From: Diploptera punctata
Taxonomy: Eukaryota > Arthropoda > Insecta > Blattodea > Blaberidae
Assembly: GCA_030220185.1 (NCBI GenBank)
Contig: JASPKZ010009674.1
Location: forward strand, 62,001-126,000
Length of the DNA: 64,000 bases
Direction: 5' to 3'
Both the position numbers and the translations under genes were made by a program. The notes below the pieces were generated by a model. It was not told where the DNA came from and searched no databases. It saw nothing but the letters and a program-made list of their open reading frames with translations. Positions 29,641-40,189 of this stretch are shown here, one piece after another; the first letter of the stretch is position 1, and the number at the start of each line of letters is the position of its first letter.

Positions 29641-31025
29641 GGCATAGCTGAGCGTCGTTATGCCTTGGTGCAAAACTAGAGAACTTATTCTTGTTCAAAG
29701 CGCTATGGGGGAGGAAATTTTCTCATGGAATTTCCACCAGTGCCACCCAGCATTATGAGAAACATTGTGCATCGAACAAATGTTCTTTACATACAATGGG
29801 AAATACTACAAACAAAATTTTGGACTTTCCATGGGAAACCCACTATCTCCCTTTTCTGGCCAATTTATTCATGGGTAGTTTCGAACAGAAAATCACAAGG
29901 GGACACTTTCAAATTTTGGCGCAGATATGTTGACGATATAATAGCCATTATAAACCATAAACAAATAGAAGATGCCTTAAAACTCCTGAACCTTCAGAGC
30001 AAAACTGTAAAATTCACAATGGAAACTGAAACTGAAAGACAAATTTCATTTTTGGATCTAACCCTAACTAGAAACGAAAAAAACAAAATAGAATTTGGAA
30101 TATACAGAAAGAACACACATAAAGATAACTACATTAAGGCATCAGGATTCAACCATTTCGCTCACAAAGAAGCTGTATTCAATAGCCTAACACACAGATT
30201 GGTGAATGTACCCCTGAACCGTGAAAAATATGAAAAAGAATACATAATTAAAGTAGCAATAGAAAAATGGTTATGAAGAGAACATGGTACACAAGAAAAT
30301 AAATAAGTTCAAAAGGCAAAAACTAATTAATGAAAGCACACTTAAAAAACAAACAGAAGAGAACATAAGATTCAAAAAATTCACTTACCATCCTGTAAAA
30401 ACACCACAAGTTCCAGAAAATTTTCAATAAGTTTTAACATTCGATTGGCCCCAAAGAATGAATACAGCCTAAACAAGATAATTAAAACCAACAAAAATGA
30501 AAAAATTGGAGAAGAATATAAATCAGGAATATATCAGATCAAATGTCAAGATTGCAACAAAATCTATATAGGAAAAACAAAAAGAAATTTAAAAACTAGA
30601 TTGAAGGAACACCTTAGAAATGTAAAAAAGGGGGAAGTGGACAAGTCAGCAGTAGCAGCCCATGCTTGTGTCTGAAAAGCATTTAATTGATACAGAAGCT
30701 AGCCTAATCAAACAAACAGATAAACTAAAGGAACTCACAGTCTGGGAAAAAATCCACATCCAAAAAAACAAAAAAAGAAAAACTCATGAATTTTGAAACT
30801 CCCGCAAATTTTGACCTAATCCAGAGGTTCATCGGTCCACCGACAGAAGTAAGAAGGAAACCGCCAAGAAACGACATAACACCGGTCGACCAGAGGCTAC
30901 TGACGATGGAGATAAGCTCCGAAACTGCAGTATAGAAGAAAAAAGATATGAGGTGAGGTAATAAAAACATTAATTTAATTATTAAATTAAACCTCATAGT
31001 GTTCTTTCCCTGTGAAAGTTAAATA
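29641..31025 (+). mobile_element. Longest Penelope-like copy: RT, linker, GIY-YIG, ribozyme, tail
   Basis: RT motif with GLSMGNPLSPFLANLFM appears in one frame (about 29815-29865; encoded around a frameshift) and FKFWRRYVDDIIAI in another (about 29908-29945); YVDD is the catalytic motif. Next comes QISFLDLTLTRNEKNKIEFGIYRKNTHKDNYIKASGFN, a linker with KFTYHP, then GIYQIKCQDCNKIYIGKTKRNLKTRLKEH (30520-30610), the GIY-YIG nuclease with its Cys pair. C-terminal block and ribozyme end at a TAG (30933). Tail: ATATGAGGTGAGG...AAACCTCATAGTG at about 30947-31005. Several frameshifts; 5' part missing. Confidence 0.92.
30897..30935 (+). ncRNA. Hammerhead ribozyme motif overlapping the end of the ORF
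   Basis: Stem I CTA (30897-30899) with TAG (30933-30935); core CTGACGA (30900-30906); stem II GGAG (30908-30911) with CTCC (30917-30920); GAAA (30921-30924); stem III ACTGCAGT, a perfect palindrome; cleavage triplet GTA, predicted scission after 30932. The reading frame LLTMEISSETAV-stop passes through the whole motif, and the stop codon TAG is stem I's second strand. Confidence 0.85.
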
Positions 31026-31029
31026 ACCT

Positions 31030-31280
31030 ACAATAAGTATTAAAATATTAAATTAATATTAAGAAGCTAAAGCTATTACTATGATTGAAATAAGTAAATT
31101 AATGTACACAACTAAACTATTGTAATCAATGGTAAAGAGAAAGATTTTTGCCTGAACCGGATATCGAACCCCGAACCTTCAGCTTTCCATGCTGATGCTC
31201 TGACCTCTGAGCGTCAGCATGGAAAGCTGAAGGTTTGGGGTTCGATTTGCAGTTCAGGCAAAAATTTAAGTGAAATATAA
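31030..31280. repeat. Inverted pair of tRNA-headed repeats (subfamily 3)
   Basis: Body AATATTAAGAAGCTAAAGCT..., minus head 31150-31213 meeting its inverse at 31211 (GAGCGTCAGCATGGAAAGCTGAAGG). The plus half is a 3' part only (T arm GGTTCGATT), as in the subfamily-1 palindrome at 11085. Confidence 0.75.
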
Positions 31281-31358
31281 AAAGTCAAATATAAAAAATT
31301 AAGTATTAGATCCAGGTCAAGAAAACCATCTTTAACAGCTGAGGTTCAATGTAATGAC

Positions 31359-33493
31359 TAGTGCTAAAAATTTTAGGTACTTACTTACTTACTCACTGGC
31401 ACTATCGAACCCGTAGGTTCATGGCCGCACGGACATAAGCTCTCCATACATCCCTATCCTGAGCTAATGCTTTCCAATCATTCCCTGTATAATCTACTTC
31501 CCTCAAATCATAGTTAATGTTGTTCTGCTGCACCATAATTTTTTTTTGTTGCTTCAATGCTCAAATTAGCTTGTCTTGCAAAGAAAACATTAAACAAATG
31601 CCCCTAACTGTTTTAGTTGCACCTTTTTCCAATGCTAGCACTTTTTTCCACCTTTTTTCAATGTTTTGCACTTTTTCAAACCATTTTTGTCTCGTTTGCA
31701 GCTTATTATTCCGAAAAAAATGTGTATATTTTTGTTTTACATTTCTTCAAATATGCTTTCAAGGGTTGGTAATGATATGTAGTATCAGTCCACATCACAT
31801 TACTTCCACTTCAGTGCCGTTCCATTACGTTATAAATAAATAAATCCTGATATGTCCCTTTAGGGCAAAGGCCTCCCTGTACAGGGGTTAAGCTCTATTT
31901 GAGTGTGTCACCCGGTGAGCTACTCCGTGGTGAGAAGTTGACTTGGATGTAGCACTTGGTTTGTATACACTGTCTGTTCTATGATTAGTTAATACACAGT
32001 TGGCTCTCCATCGTTCTCCAGCTTTTCCTGCATCTGGCGACTCTGGACCATTGCGCCCCTGCTCGTTCTTTGAAGACGTCAGCCCATCGTCGTCTTGGTC
32101 TTCTGCACTGTCTCTTGCCTGTGTACGGGTCCCACATGGTTGTTTTTATTGTCCACCTGTCGTCCTGTATTCTTGCGACGTGGCCTCCCCACTTCCATTT
32201 TTTCCTGATGGCTTGTTGTGCGGGATCAATTGTTGAGGATATCGCTTGAAGTGTTATATTCGAGATTCTGTCCTTCAGAGTTATGCCTAAGATTTTCCTC
32301 TCCATTTTCCTTTGGCATACTTGGAGTGTGTACTTCAGTTTGGCAGTAAGATTCCAAGTCTGGCAGCCATATAACAGTGTTGGAAGAACACAGGTTTGTA
32401 GTGTTTCCATTTTGAGTTTCCGGTTGAGTGACTTGTCCAGCAGTATAAATTTCAGTGACCAGAACGCCTTCCAGGCGAGAGCTATTCTTCTGCTTATTTC
32501 CTTCTCTACTTTCTGATGGAAGGAGAGTAGTTGTCCTAAGTATATGTACTGTTATTACTTTTAAATTAGTTCACGGCTCATTGCACATAGTTAGGCGAAA
32601 GCCATTGTACAAGCAAGGGAGGTTGTTAGTCGCATGAACAAATGTTTCAATTCAAAATAATATTTCACTAGTGCGGTCTCCTATTTTTCTGAGTTACCAG
32701 TATACAGTATGCTGAAAGTAAACTCCTACAGTCTATGTGATATTGTTAAACAGTTTACTGGAGATGGAATTCAGAGTGACGGATCTGTTATGAGGTGCAT
32801 TCTTTATGATATTTCAATAACAATTGAGAAAAACACCAATGCAATCGTGTTACACAGCATATAGGTTGTGCAAAACACGTGTAAAATAAAGAACTACAAA
32901 GCACTAATGGTGTAGTGTGACAACAGTTTATTGGCGAGGCGCTGGCTTATTCAAGTTCAATAAATAAAAATGAATATTTTTAATGATACAGCAAAGATAT
33001 TTGTGGTATGTGGTATTCCTCTTTTCAAGCTTAACAACCCTATTATGAAAGCATATTTGGAGAAATATACTGGGCAGTCTGTCCCAGATGAGAGTACCTT
33101 ATGAAAATCATATCTTCAACCTCTGCATGAAGAAAAAATGAAAACAGATCAGGCAAGTAGTAGGTGAAAATCCAGTATTTTATATTAGATGAAACCATTG
33201 ATAGACAGTTGTGATATGTTCTAAACATTTAATTGTTAAATAATATCTGCTTTAACAGTTTTCTGGACTTGTGATTTCAATAACCTAATTTTCTGGGACT
33301 TGTCTTACGCACAACATGAGTGAATTTTGTGTCATTTATTATTTGATGTAATTGGTTTTGCTACTCTTTAATGATTATTCACATGGGAAATTTGCACTTT
33401 TTATTTTTAAAATTTACACGTTTTTCTGCTAAATTAAAGCACCTTTTTTGCACCTTTTTCACCAAAATTTTGCACCTAAAATTCCTAGCACTA
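31359..33493 (+). mobile_element. hAT element relic A, containing LINE fragments
   Basis: Ends TAGTGCTAAAAATTTTAGGT (31359) and, in inverse, TAGTGCTAGGAATTTTAGGT (from 33493). Subterminal GCACCTTTTT repeats occur at both ends, as in many hATs. Interior 33006-33125 encodes GIPLFKLNNPIMKAYLEKYTGQSVPDESTL, close to the N-terminal region of CGGBP1-like hAT transposases, with in-frame stops; 32700-32860 has a possible upstream BED-like part. 8-bp duplications: GTAATGAC (31351-31358) and decayed CTTATGAC (33494-33501). Confidence 0.8.
31380..32640 (-). mobile_element. LINE 3' fragments inside hAT A
   Basis: Two parts. 31390-31520 repeats the LINE 3' sequence seen at 10630-10760 (ACCCGTAGGTTCATGGCCGC). 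31985-32410 minus is a long open frame METLQTCVLPTLLYGCQTW...RRPRRRWADVFKE, the C-terminal region after RT of an RTE-like LINE, with 3' UTR to about 31850. Between them (31530-31840) lie hAT-type GCACTTTTT repeats. Two different LINE insertions are likely. Confidence 0.75.
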
Positions 33494-33501
33494 CTTATGA
33501 C

Positions 33502-34754
33502 TAGAGTTCGGATGTTAGGCACTTAAAAAATTCAAAATAGGCAGGCAAAAAGGCACTAAAAATCATTAATATAGGCACTAAAAATTCAAAATAGGCTCTT
33601 ACAAAAAAGTGGGCAACAACATAACTTTCTACAGTATTATTTTAAGAATATAAACATATGCTATCAATAGCACGCAAAGATATCAGAGATGCTTTTGGAA
33701 TTTGTTTTGCCTTTTTACAAAGAACAGAACTGTCACTTGAAAATATTTCCACAACAAATTCTTTCATGAAATTGGTTAGTTTGTCTTTTACTGTTGTCTG
33801 CTCCGTAGGTATCTTAAAAAAACTGTTCTAAAAATTACAAAAAAAAGCCACATACACTTGCCGCACCACTTTGTCTTTGAAGCACCTGTCTGTGAATGAG
33901 GACTGCAGACTGAATTCTGTGTTACCAAGATCAAAAATAATATTGCCAGTCACCTAAAGGTTTCAGCACCAGGTGTGAGACAGAGAAAGAAAGCTTGAGC
34001 CATCTACCCTCTTTGTCACTCAGCAATGTTTGTATTTAAAAGAAGCAAAAAACTTTTCCAGTGGGACCAAAAAAGAAATGAGGAAATTATGGAAGAGTTG
34101 GTTGTAGAACCCATTCTTCACCATATACAAAACTACCAGAACTTTAAAGCCCATCTTCAACGAATGCCGTCTCATAGAATTCCAAAAGCCATACTTCGCT
34201 ACTGCCCCCAAGGCAAAAGATCGCTGGGACGTCCAAAAAAGCGCTGGATGGAAAATTCCTCTTTGAGACCGTAACAGGCCACACGGCCTAATACTTGCAT
34301 GGATGATGATGAAAGAACTTTTCTCCAAGCCTTAGAGCTGGAGCATAGTACAATAGTACATTAGGACATAGCATAGGGCTATTTCGCTTAACATGAATGC
34401 ATGAGGTGGAAAAATACAATATTTACGTAACAGGAGTGCATTGAGGGGAAAACCATCTACCTGCTAGCTTATTGGGTTATTGCTGCCCTTGTCCTAAAAT
34501 ATTCTAAGGGAATTTATAAAAAGAACACTTGAAAACTTCTATGAAATAATTTGTGCCATGAAGTTTGTCCATTTCAATTGATTTCATTAAAATACTGAGT
34601 TAATTTTGAGAAAAAAATTTCAAATAGGCATTTATAGGCAAAATGAACTTCATGGAAAAAACTCTAGGATTGTTGGTATGAACTTACATGAAGTCACTTT
34701 TACAATATCTATAATAAACAACTATAGGCATTTTCCCCTAACATCTGGTCTCTA
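33502..34754. mobile_element. hAT element relic B, abutting relic A
   Basis: Ends TAGAGTTCGGATGTTAGG (33502) and the inverse TAGAGACCAGATGTTAGG (from 34754). Subterminal repeats TAGGCACTAAAAATTCAAAA (33560-33600) and ATAGGCATTTATAGGCAAAA (34625) mark it as hAT-like. Flanks are CTTATGAC (33494-33501) and GTAATGAC (34755-34762); the latter equals the left flank of relic A. A LINE fragment interrupts it at 34020-34310. Confidence 0.75.
34020..34310 (+). mobile_element. LINE 3' fragment (GRPKKRW end) inside hAT B
   Basis: Plus ORF 34026-34274 reads FKAHLQRMPSHRIPKAILRYCPQGKRSLGRPKKRWMEN, the end of a LINE ORF, followed by CGTAACAGGCCACACGGCCTAATAC and a GATGATGATGA tail at 34300. Related to 2400-2860 and 57400-57450. 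Confidence 0.8.
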
Positions 34755-34762
34755 GTAATGAC

Positions 34763-35085
34763 CATATGTTACTTATACTGACGGGATGATCATCTGTCTC
34801 TCTAAATGGCATATATAGATGTGAGGCCTAAGAAACTTCTAGGCTTGTTGCACCAATGGAGGTTTATGTTGTCTATCACAACATAATCATATGGGATGCA
34901 CTCTGTCAGAAATATGAGATCCATGACCTTTGTAACATTTGGCTAAAATTTTGCTTTCTTGACTTTAGAATCAGTGAATGTTTCATTGTGAATTTGTGAT
35001 TTGACTAGCGCTTGTTCCTTAGTATCCAACCTGGTGTTACAGTGGACATGAGTAGGTCGGATTGTGATACGAGTAAACTTGTAAT
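34763..35085. other. Intron, no assigned feature
   Basis: No tRNA head, exon or inverted terminus seen. A short Penelope-like tail TAAATTAATGTTGGGAAG...ACAGTATGAGG follows at 35088-35121. Confidence 0.4.
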
Positions 35086-35470
35086 ATATTAAATTAATGT
35101 TGGGAAGTAAACAGTATGAGGTATAAATTATATTTGAAGAGAAAAATTTTCGCCTAAACCGAGACTTAAACCCGGGACCTTTGGCTTTCTGGACCAAATG
35201 CTTTACCAACTGAGCTACCAAAGTGAGTTGCGATCTAGATGCAAATTTTTCTCTTTATACGTTGTAATTCCCTCATGCCAAATGCTTTGTAACCGTTGCT
35301 TCTATCTTTGCATATGGCGGCCTCTTAGTTAAGAAGACATTAATTGGGAATTTAACACTACTTTATAAAGCCAGTAGGGCTTCTATTGAGGTTTTTATTA
35401 TTAATTTATCCTTCAGTGAAAAGTGTTAAATTAATAATAAAAACATTACGAGGTATAATCATTGAATTTC
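35086..35470 (-). repeat. tRNA-headed repeat (subfamily 1) in a Penelope tail
   Basis: Minus head 35151-35221 (degenerate at the ends) with body to about 35410. The left side has the tail ATGTTGGGAAGTAAACAGTATGAGG and the right side ACATTACGAGGTATAATC then CACCTCATAAACG, so a Penelope tail was split by the repeat. Confidence 0.75.
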
Positions 35471-35509
35471 ACCGGAGGACATTTTTTGACAAGTCACCTC
35501 ATAAACGAT

Positions 35510-37372
35510 TTTATTATTAATTTAACACTTCTCATTGAAGGATAAATTATATTTGAAGAGAAAAATTTTCGCCTAGACCGGGACTCGAACCCGGGACCCT
35601 TGGCTTTCCGGGCCAAGTGCTCTACCAACTGAGCTACCGAGGCGAGTTACGATCTAGACGCAATTTTTTCTCTTATGTACGTTGTAATTCCCTCGCGCCA
35701 AATGCTTGAAACCATAGCTTCTATCTTTGCAAATGGCAGCTTCTTAGTTAAGAAGACATTTATTTGGAATTTAACACTACTTTATAGCCAGTAGGGCTTC
35801 TATTGACGATTTTATTATTAATTTAACACTTCTCATTGAAGGATAAATTATATTGAAGAGAAATTTTTTTTTTCGCCTAGACCGAGACTCGAACCCGGGA
35901 CCCTTGGCTTTCCGGGCCAAGTGCTCTACCAACTGAGCTACCGAGGCGAGTTACGATCTAGACGCAAATTTTTCTCTTATGTACGTTGTAATTCCCTCGC
36001 GCCAAATGCTTGAAACAATAGCTTCTATCTTTGCAAATGGCAGCTTCTTAGTTAAGAAGACATTTATTTGGAATTTAACACTACTTTATAGCCAGTAGGG
36101 CTTCTATTGACGATTTTATTATTAATTTAACACTTCTCATTGAAGGATAAATTATATTTGAAGAGAAAAATTTTCGCCTAGACCGGGACTCGAACCCGGG
36201 ACCCTTGGCTTTCCAGGCCAAGTGCTCTACCAACTGAGCTACCGAGGCGAGTTACGATCTAGACGCAAATTTTTCTTATGTACGTTGTAATTCTCTCGCG
36301 CCAAATGCTTGAAACCATAGCTTCTATCTTTGCAAATGGCGGCTTCTTAGTTAAGAAGACATTTATTGGGAATTTAACACTACTTTATAGCCAGTAGGGC
36401 TTCTATTGACGATTTTATTATTAATTTAACACTTCTCATTGAAGGATAAATTATATTTGAAGAGAAAAATTTTCGCCTAGACCGGGACTCGAACCCGGGA
36501 CCCTTGGCTTTCCGGGCCAAGTGCTCTACCAACTGAGCTACCGAGGCGAGTTACGATCTAGACGCAAATTTTTCTCTTATGTACGTTGTAATTCCCTCGC
36601 GCCAAATGCTTGAAACCATAGCTTCTATCTTTGCAAATGGCGGCTTCTTAGTTAAGAAGACATTTATTGGGAATTTAACACTACTTTATAGCTTCTATTG
36701 ACGATTTTATTATTAATTTAACACTTCTCATTGAAGGATAAATTATATTTGAAGAGAAAATTTTCGCCTAGACCGGGACTCGAACCCGGGACCCTTGGCT
36801 TTCCGGGCCAAGTGCTCTACCAACTGAGCTACCGAGGCGAGTTACGATTCCCAATAAATGTCTTCTTAACTAAGAAGCCGCCATTTGCAAAGATAGAAGC
36901 TATGGTTTCAAGCGTTTGGCGCGAGGGAATTACAACGTACATAAGTGAAAAATTTGCGTCTAGATCGTAACTCGCCTCGGTAGCTCTGTTGGTAGAGCAC
37001 TTGGCCCGGAAAGCCAAGGGTCCCGGGTTCGAGTCCCGGTCTAGGTGAAAATTTTTCTCTTCAAATATAATTTATCCTTCAATGAGAAGTGTTTAAATTA
37101 ATAATAAAATCATCAATAGAAGCCCTACTGGCTATAAAGTAGTGTTAAATTCCCAATAAATGTCTTCTTAACTAAGAAGCCGCCATTTGCAAAGATAGAA
37201 GCTATGGTTTCAAGCATTTGGCGCCAGGGAATTACAACGTACATAAGAGAAAAATTTGCGTCTAGATCGTAACTCGCCTCGGTAGCTCAGTTGGTAGAGC
37301 ACTTGGCCCGGAAAGCCAAGGGTCCCGGGTTCGAGTCCCGGTCTAGGCGAAAATTTTTCTCTTCAAATATCA
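35510..37372. repeat. Seven-unit array of tRNA-headed repeat: five minus, two plus
   Basis: Minus heads start (+ strand CGCCTAGAC) at 35570, 35874, 36175, 36474 and 36765, spacings 304, 301, 299 and 291. Plus heads start at 36973 and 37275, spacing 302. Unit composition: tail AATTATATTTGAAGAGAAAA, head of about 75, flank AGATCTAGACGCAAATTTTTCTC in inverse, body with GCAAATGGCGGCTTCTTAGTTAAG and TTTAACACTACTTTATAGCC. Units are nearly identical, so recently amplified or homogenised. The switch of orientation is at about 36846, inside a body, by an inverted join. Heads have intact A and B boxes. Confidence 0.93.
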
Positions 37373-38035
37373 CCTCATAAATTTCATGATACTGCACAGT
37401 TTCAAACATATTCACATCCATCATCAGACTGATGAAATTCTTTGACTTTGATGATGACAAAAGAAGAGTTGACAGCCAAAGAATTTCATGTCGGAGTTAT
37501 GGCTGATGGATGGACGTGATTAAAAACACAGATCAATAAAATTAAGCTAATAATAAATATTATAAATAATTCCAACATAAATAAAAAGGTATTAACATTA
37601 ATGAGATCTAATAATTTAAATAATATATTGGTCTCGTAAACAAAAAATTAGACACCCTTTTAAAACTTCAAAGAGAAAATGTAGGTAGGGATGAGCTTAT
37701 TTATATGTTTTATAAGTAATTAACATGTTAAATATTCATCATCATCATCATCATCATAGTACATTCACGAATTTAGGCCATTTGTTGATCTGTTTCGGCC
37801 TCAAGAGAAACACCATCCAGAAGTCTTTTGAGTGGACGTCCTGGTCTTCTTCTTCCTGCAGGTTGATATCTTAACATTAGTTTGGGTATTTTCTGTGTGT
37901 TAAATATTATGAATTTAAAATTGGTTATTAACCTAAGTATGTTAAAATTTCTTGATTACATTTGAAACTGTGCAGTATCATGAAAAACGTTAAATTTATG
38001 GAGCGAGTTGTCAAAAAATGTTCTCCGTTGAATTT
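37373..38035. mobile_element. Penelope-type foldback, expanded, with LINE fragment inside
   Basis: Left arm CACCTCATAAATTTCATGATACTGC..., right arm CAGTATCATGAAAAACG...TTTATGGAGCGAG. A minus-sense hammerhead-like motif lies at 37384-37430 (core CTGATGA, GAAA, CTGTGCAG, cleavage TA, but stem II poorly paired). A second partial copy is at 37490-37525. A LINE 3' fragment with a CAT-repeat tail and, in minus sense, GRRRPGRPLKRLLDG sits at 37738-37865. Confidence 0.7.
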
Positions 38036-38660
38036 CAAACTTGCAATACTTCCTACATCTGTGGTTAGCAAGATGTAAAGGCCCATTGCTGACCATTCTT
38101 GGTCTGTTCATGTCCCATGCTGTCTTTGGCTGTTAACCATAGAATGTGGTGTGTCTGTGAAAGTATCACAAGTTTAACCATATCACGAGGTGACTTGAGT
38201 TTACACTAATGAGCTTATTTTACTTTTATGTAAACTATTTGCCATGCATTGCTGCATCTACAAATCTATGCTGGCTACAGTAAACTTCATATATCTGCTT
38301 CTCTATTCCATCTAAATATGCAGCATGAAAGGCACTCACAGCACTGTCTAGCAACCTGTTGGGAGTCTTTGAATTCCAGAGTGCTTCAAGGGCTAAATGA
38401 AAAGTAGGAGGAAGACTCCTGTAATTCTAGAAGGCTTAGTTATCAGAGAAGATATATCTCCTCCCATGTCTACTACCTTCTGCCACACATGTGGAAGACA
38501 TATTCCATTAACATGTCCATCTCTGTTAATGCCCCAATGTGACCCATACAGCATTTTAAGAATGACATTTCATGTAGCATACCATTATTCAATCTCAATA
38601 TGGCTGTAACATGTTAATTATTAAAACGTAGAACTTTTTTTGAAGATTCAAAAATGTTTG
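38036..38660. other. Intron with an unassigned, less AT-rich segment
   Basis: 38397-38609 is an open frame (MKSRRKTPVILEGLVIREDIS...FCHTCGRHIPLTCPSL) with a CxxC. I do not recognise it. It might be an old transposon or retrocopy fragment. No splice-compatible UBR5 block is present, and exon phases leave no room for an extra exon here. Confidence 0.35.
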
Positions 38661-38679
38661 GAGGACATATCATCCTAAT

Positions 38680-38816
38680 TTTAAATCATTAGGAAGTATA
38701 AACATTATGAGGTTTAATTTTATAATTGAGTTCGTATTTTTTAACATTCTTACCTCATATGTCCAACTAAACAATCATGTGAGGTAAGAGTGTTAAAAAA
38801 TACAAACTCAATTATT
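38680..38816. mobile_element. Penelope-type foldback, 137 bp, 13-bp target duplication
   Basis: Flanked by ATATCATCCTAAT at 38667-38679 and 38817-38829. Long-tail end on the left (TTAGGAAGTATAAACATTATGAGG) and short-tail end on the right (CAAACTCAATTA). Arms TATTTTTTAACATTCTTACC / GGTAAGAGTGTTAAAAAATA. It lies about 155 bases before exon 6. Confidence 0.9.
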
Positions 38817-38971
38817 ATATCATCCTAATGTTGGTTATCAAGGATTTAGCTCACAGAATCAGTAATCTCATCTAGCACATGTTTTATTTTTAAGAAAATT
38901 CACAAATCATGTTGGTTCTTCAATTTCAAATGATGGAATTTAAATGAAAAATGTTCCCTTTTGTTTAACAG

Positions 38972-39352
38972 TTGTACTGGAATATCATCTGAAACCCACA
39001 TGGGATTGGCTGCTAACAGTAATGGATTCAACAGAAGCGCAACTTCGATTTGGTGCTTCTTTGACACATTCATCGGATCCAACACATCCAGGCCATCCTC
39101 TTCATCAAACAGCTGGGCTTGGTTTAGGTGTTGGTGGTGGTCTTGGAGGACTTCTAGGGTCAGCTGCACTCTCTCTCTCGGTATTGGGAGGAGGTTCAGG
39201 AACATCAGGGAATTCATCTGGAGCTGGAGGCACTCGAAGTTCTGGACATAGAGCTGTTTCATCAAATTCTACTGCTACAACAACAAGCACAAGAATTGTT
39301 GGTTTTGCAACTGGTGGTGTGGATGCTCCAAGAACTGCACGAGAAAGAGAAG
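38972..39352 (+). CDS. hyd: UBR5/Hyd, coding exon 6, carrying a one-base deletion
   Basis: Acceptor GTTTAACAG, donor GTAATA. Exon 5 ends in phase 0, giving L-Y and then, after a missing base near 38977-38978, V/EYHLKPTWDWLLTVMDSTEAQLRFGASLTHSSDPTHPGHPLH, a hallmark of UBR5. Without repair the literal frame is LYWNII-stop. Length is 381; phase 0 in and phase 1 out requires 382. The second half is an unusual Gly/Ser/Thr-rich stretch (GLGLGVGGGLGGLLGS..., TRSSGHRAVSSNSTATTTS), larger than expected for the family. The end REREG joins exon 7. Confidence 0.92.
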
Positions 39353-39371
39353 GTAATATTAATATGATTAT

Positions 39372-39870
39372 ATTCTTCTTCTTCTTCCTTCCAAGTATTA
39401 GGCCAAGGCCTGTTACGATCCTATAGAAAATTTTCCCTCCAGCATTCTTCTGGGAAATTCTCATATAAGACTTGAAAGCATAATAACAGTCCCTTCAATG
39501 GTTGCTGGCCAAAGAAAGGCAAGACTAGTGATGGGGCTGCCATCTTATAGCCTCTGGTCAGGCTTTTCTGGAGAATAAAAGAAAATAAAGGAAAGAAGAA
39601 ATGGAAGAAAGGAAAGACTCCCTAGTCCTTGGATGTCCTAATAACGTCGGGGTCGAAAAAACAAGAGTTAACCAAGGAAGGTTAGATAGTAAAGTTAAAA
39701 GTGTCTGGTATAAGTAAATGGAAGAAAGGAAGGAGTACCAGATCGGTTAAAGATAAAAGTAAGGAGCAAAACACAAGTAAGTGGAAGCAATGTTTTGCTC
39801 AGCTTGGGCACCTTGTGGTCGCCATCCACATATCCCCTAGATGGGGACCCCTGAGGGATATGATTATATT
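39372..39870 (-). mobile_element. LINE 3' region with GAA-type tail, directly after exon 6
   Basis: TTCTTCTTCTTCCTTCCAAGT then the same sequence as 19450-19665 (ATTAGGCCAAGGCCTGTTACG). It runs on through a GAAAGGAAGAAATGG-rich stretch to about 39860. ATATGATTATATT flanks at 39361 and 39857, a likely target duplication (TATGATTATATT both sides). Begins about 20 bases after the exon 6 donor. Confidence 0.75.
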
Positions 39871-39915
39871 AATAAGTAATATTAACTAATATGAGAGATA
39901 AATTGCAAAATCTTT

Positions 39916-40145
39916 TAATATATAAAGGAAGTGACACTTTGAGGTTTATTTTAATTAATATGAGTTAGAATATTCACGACTCACCTCATATACTTAAAAT
40001 TTCTTAAAGACCAAGGTTTCACTGTTGTTACACATCATTATCAGTTGGAAACAATTGATAGTGATGCATAATGCATTGAAACCTTGGTCTTCAAGAAATC
40101 CACAAATATGAGATGAGTTGTGAATATTCCAACTCATATTAATTC
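39916..40145. mobile_element. Penelope-type foldback with 10-bp target duplication
   Basis: CAAAATCTTT at 39906-39915 and 40146-40155. Long-tail end left (AAAGGAAGTGACACTTTGAGG), short-tail end right (CCAACTCATATTAATTC). Arms carry TTGATAGTGATGCAT...GAAACCTTGGTC with a degenerate hammerhead core and a palindromic stem III ACCTTGGT followed by C. Confidence 0.85.
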
Positions 40146-40189
40146 CAAAATCTTTATTTGATTGATCTGAATGTTTTGATGTTATATTA

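Noticed and set aside
36420..36480. Hammerhead-like core in the tRNA-headed repeat (CTGAAGG ... TTTGAAGAG)
   Set aside because: The invariant A9 is G, GAAA is GAAG in most subfamilies, and neither stem II nor stem III forms. Chance resemblance.
35510..37372. CRISPR array or bacterial repeat
   Set aside because: The units are 300 bp with full internal similarity, no spacers, and the context is an intron of an animal gene.
38944..39464. Minus-strand open frames opposite exon 6
   Set aside because: Shadows of the Gly/Ser-rich exon, which avoids stops on both strands because of its composition.
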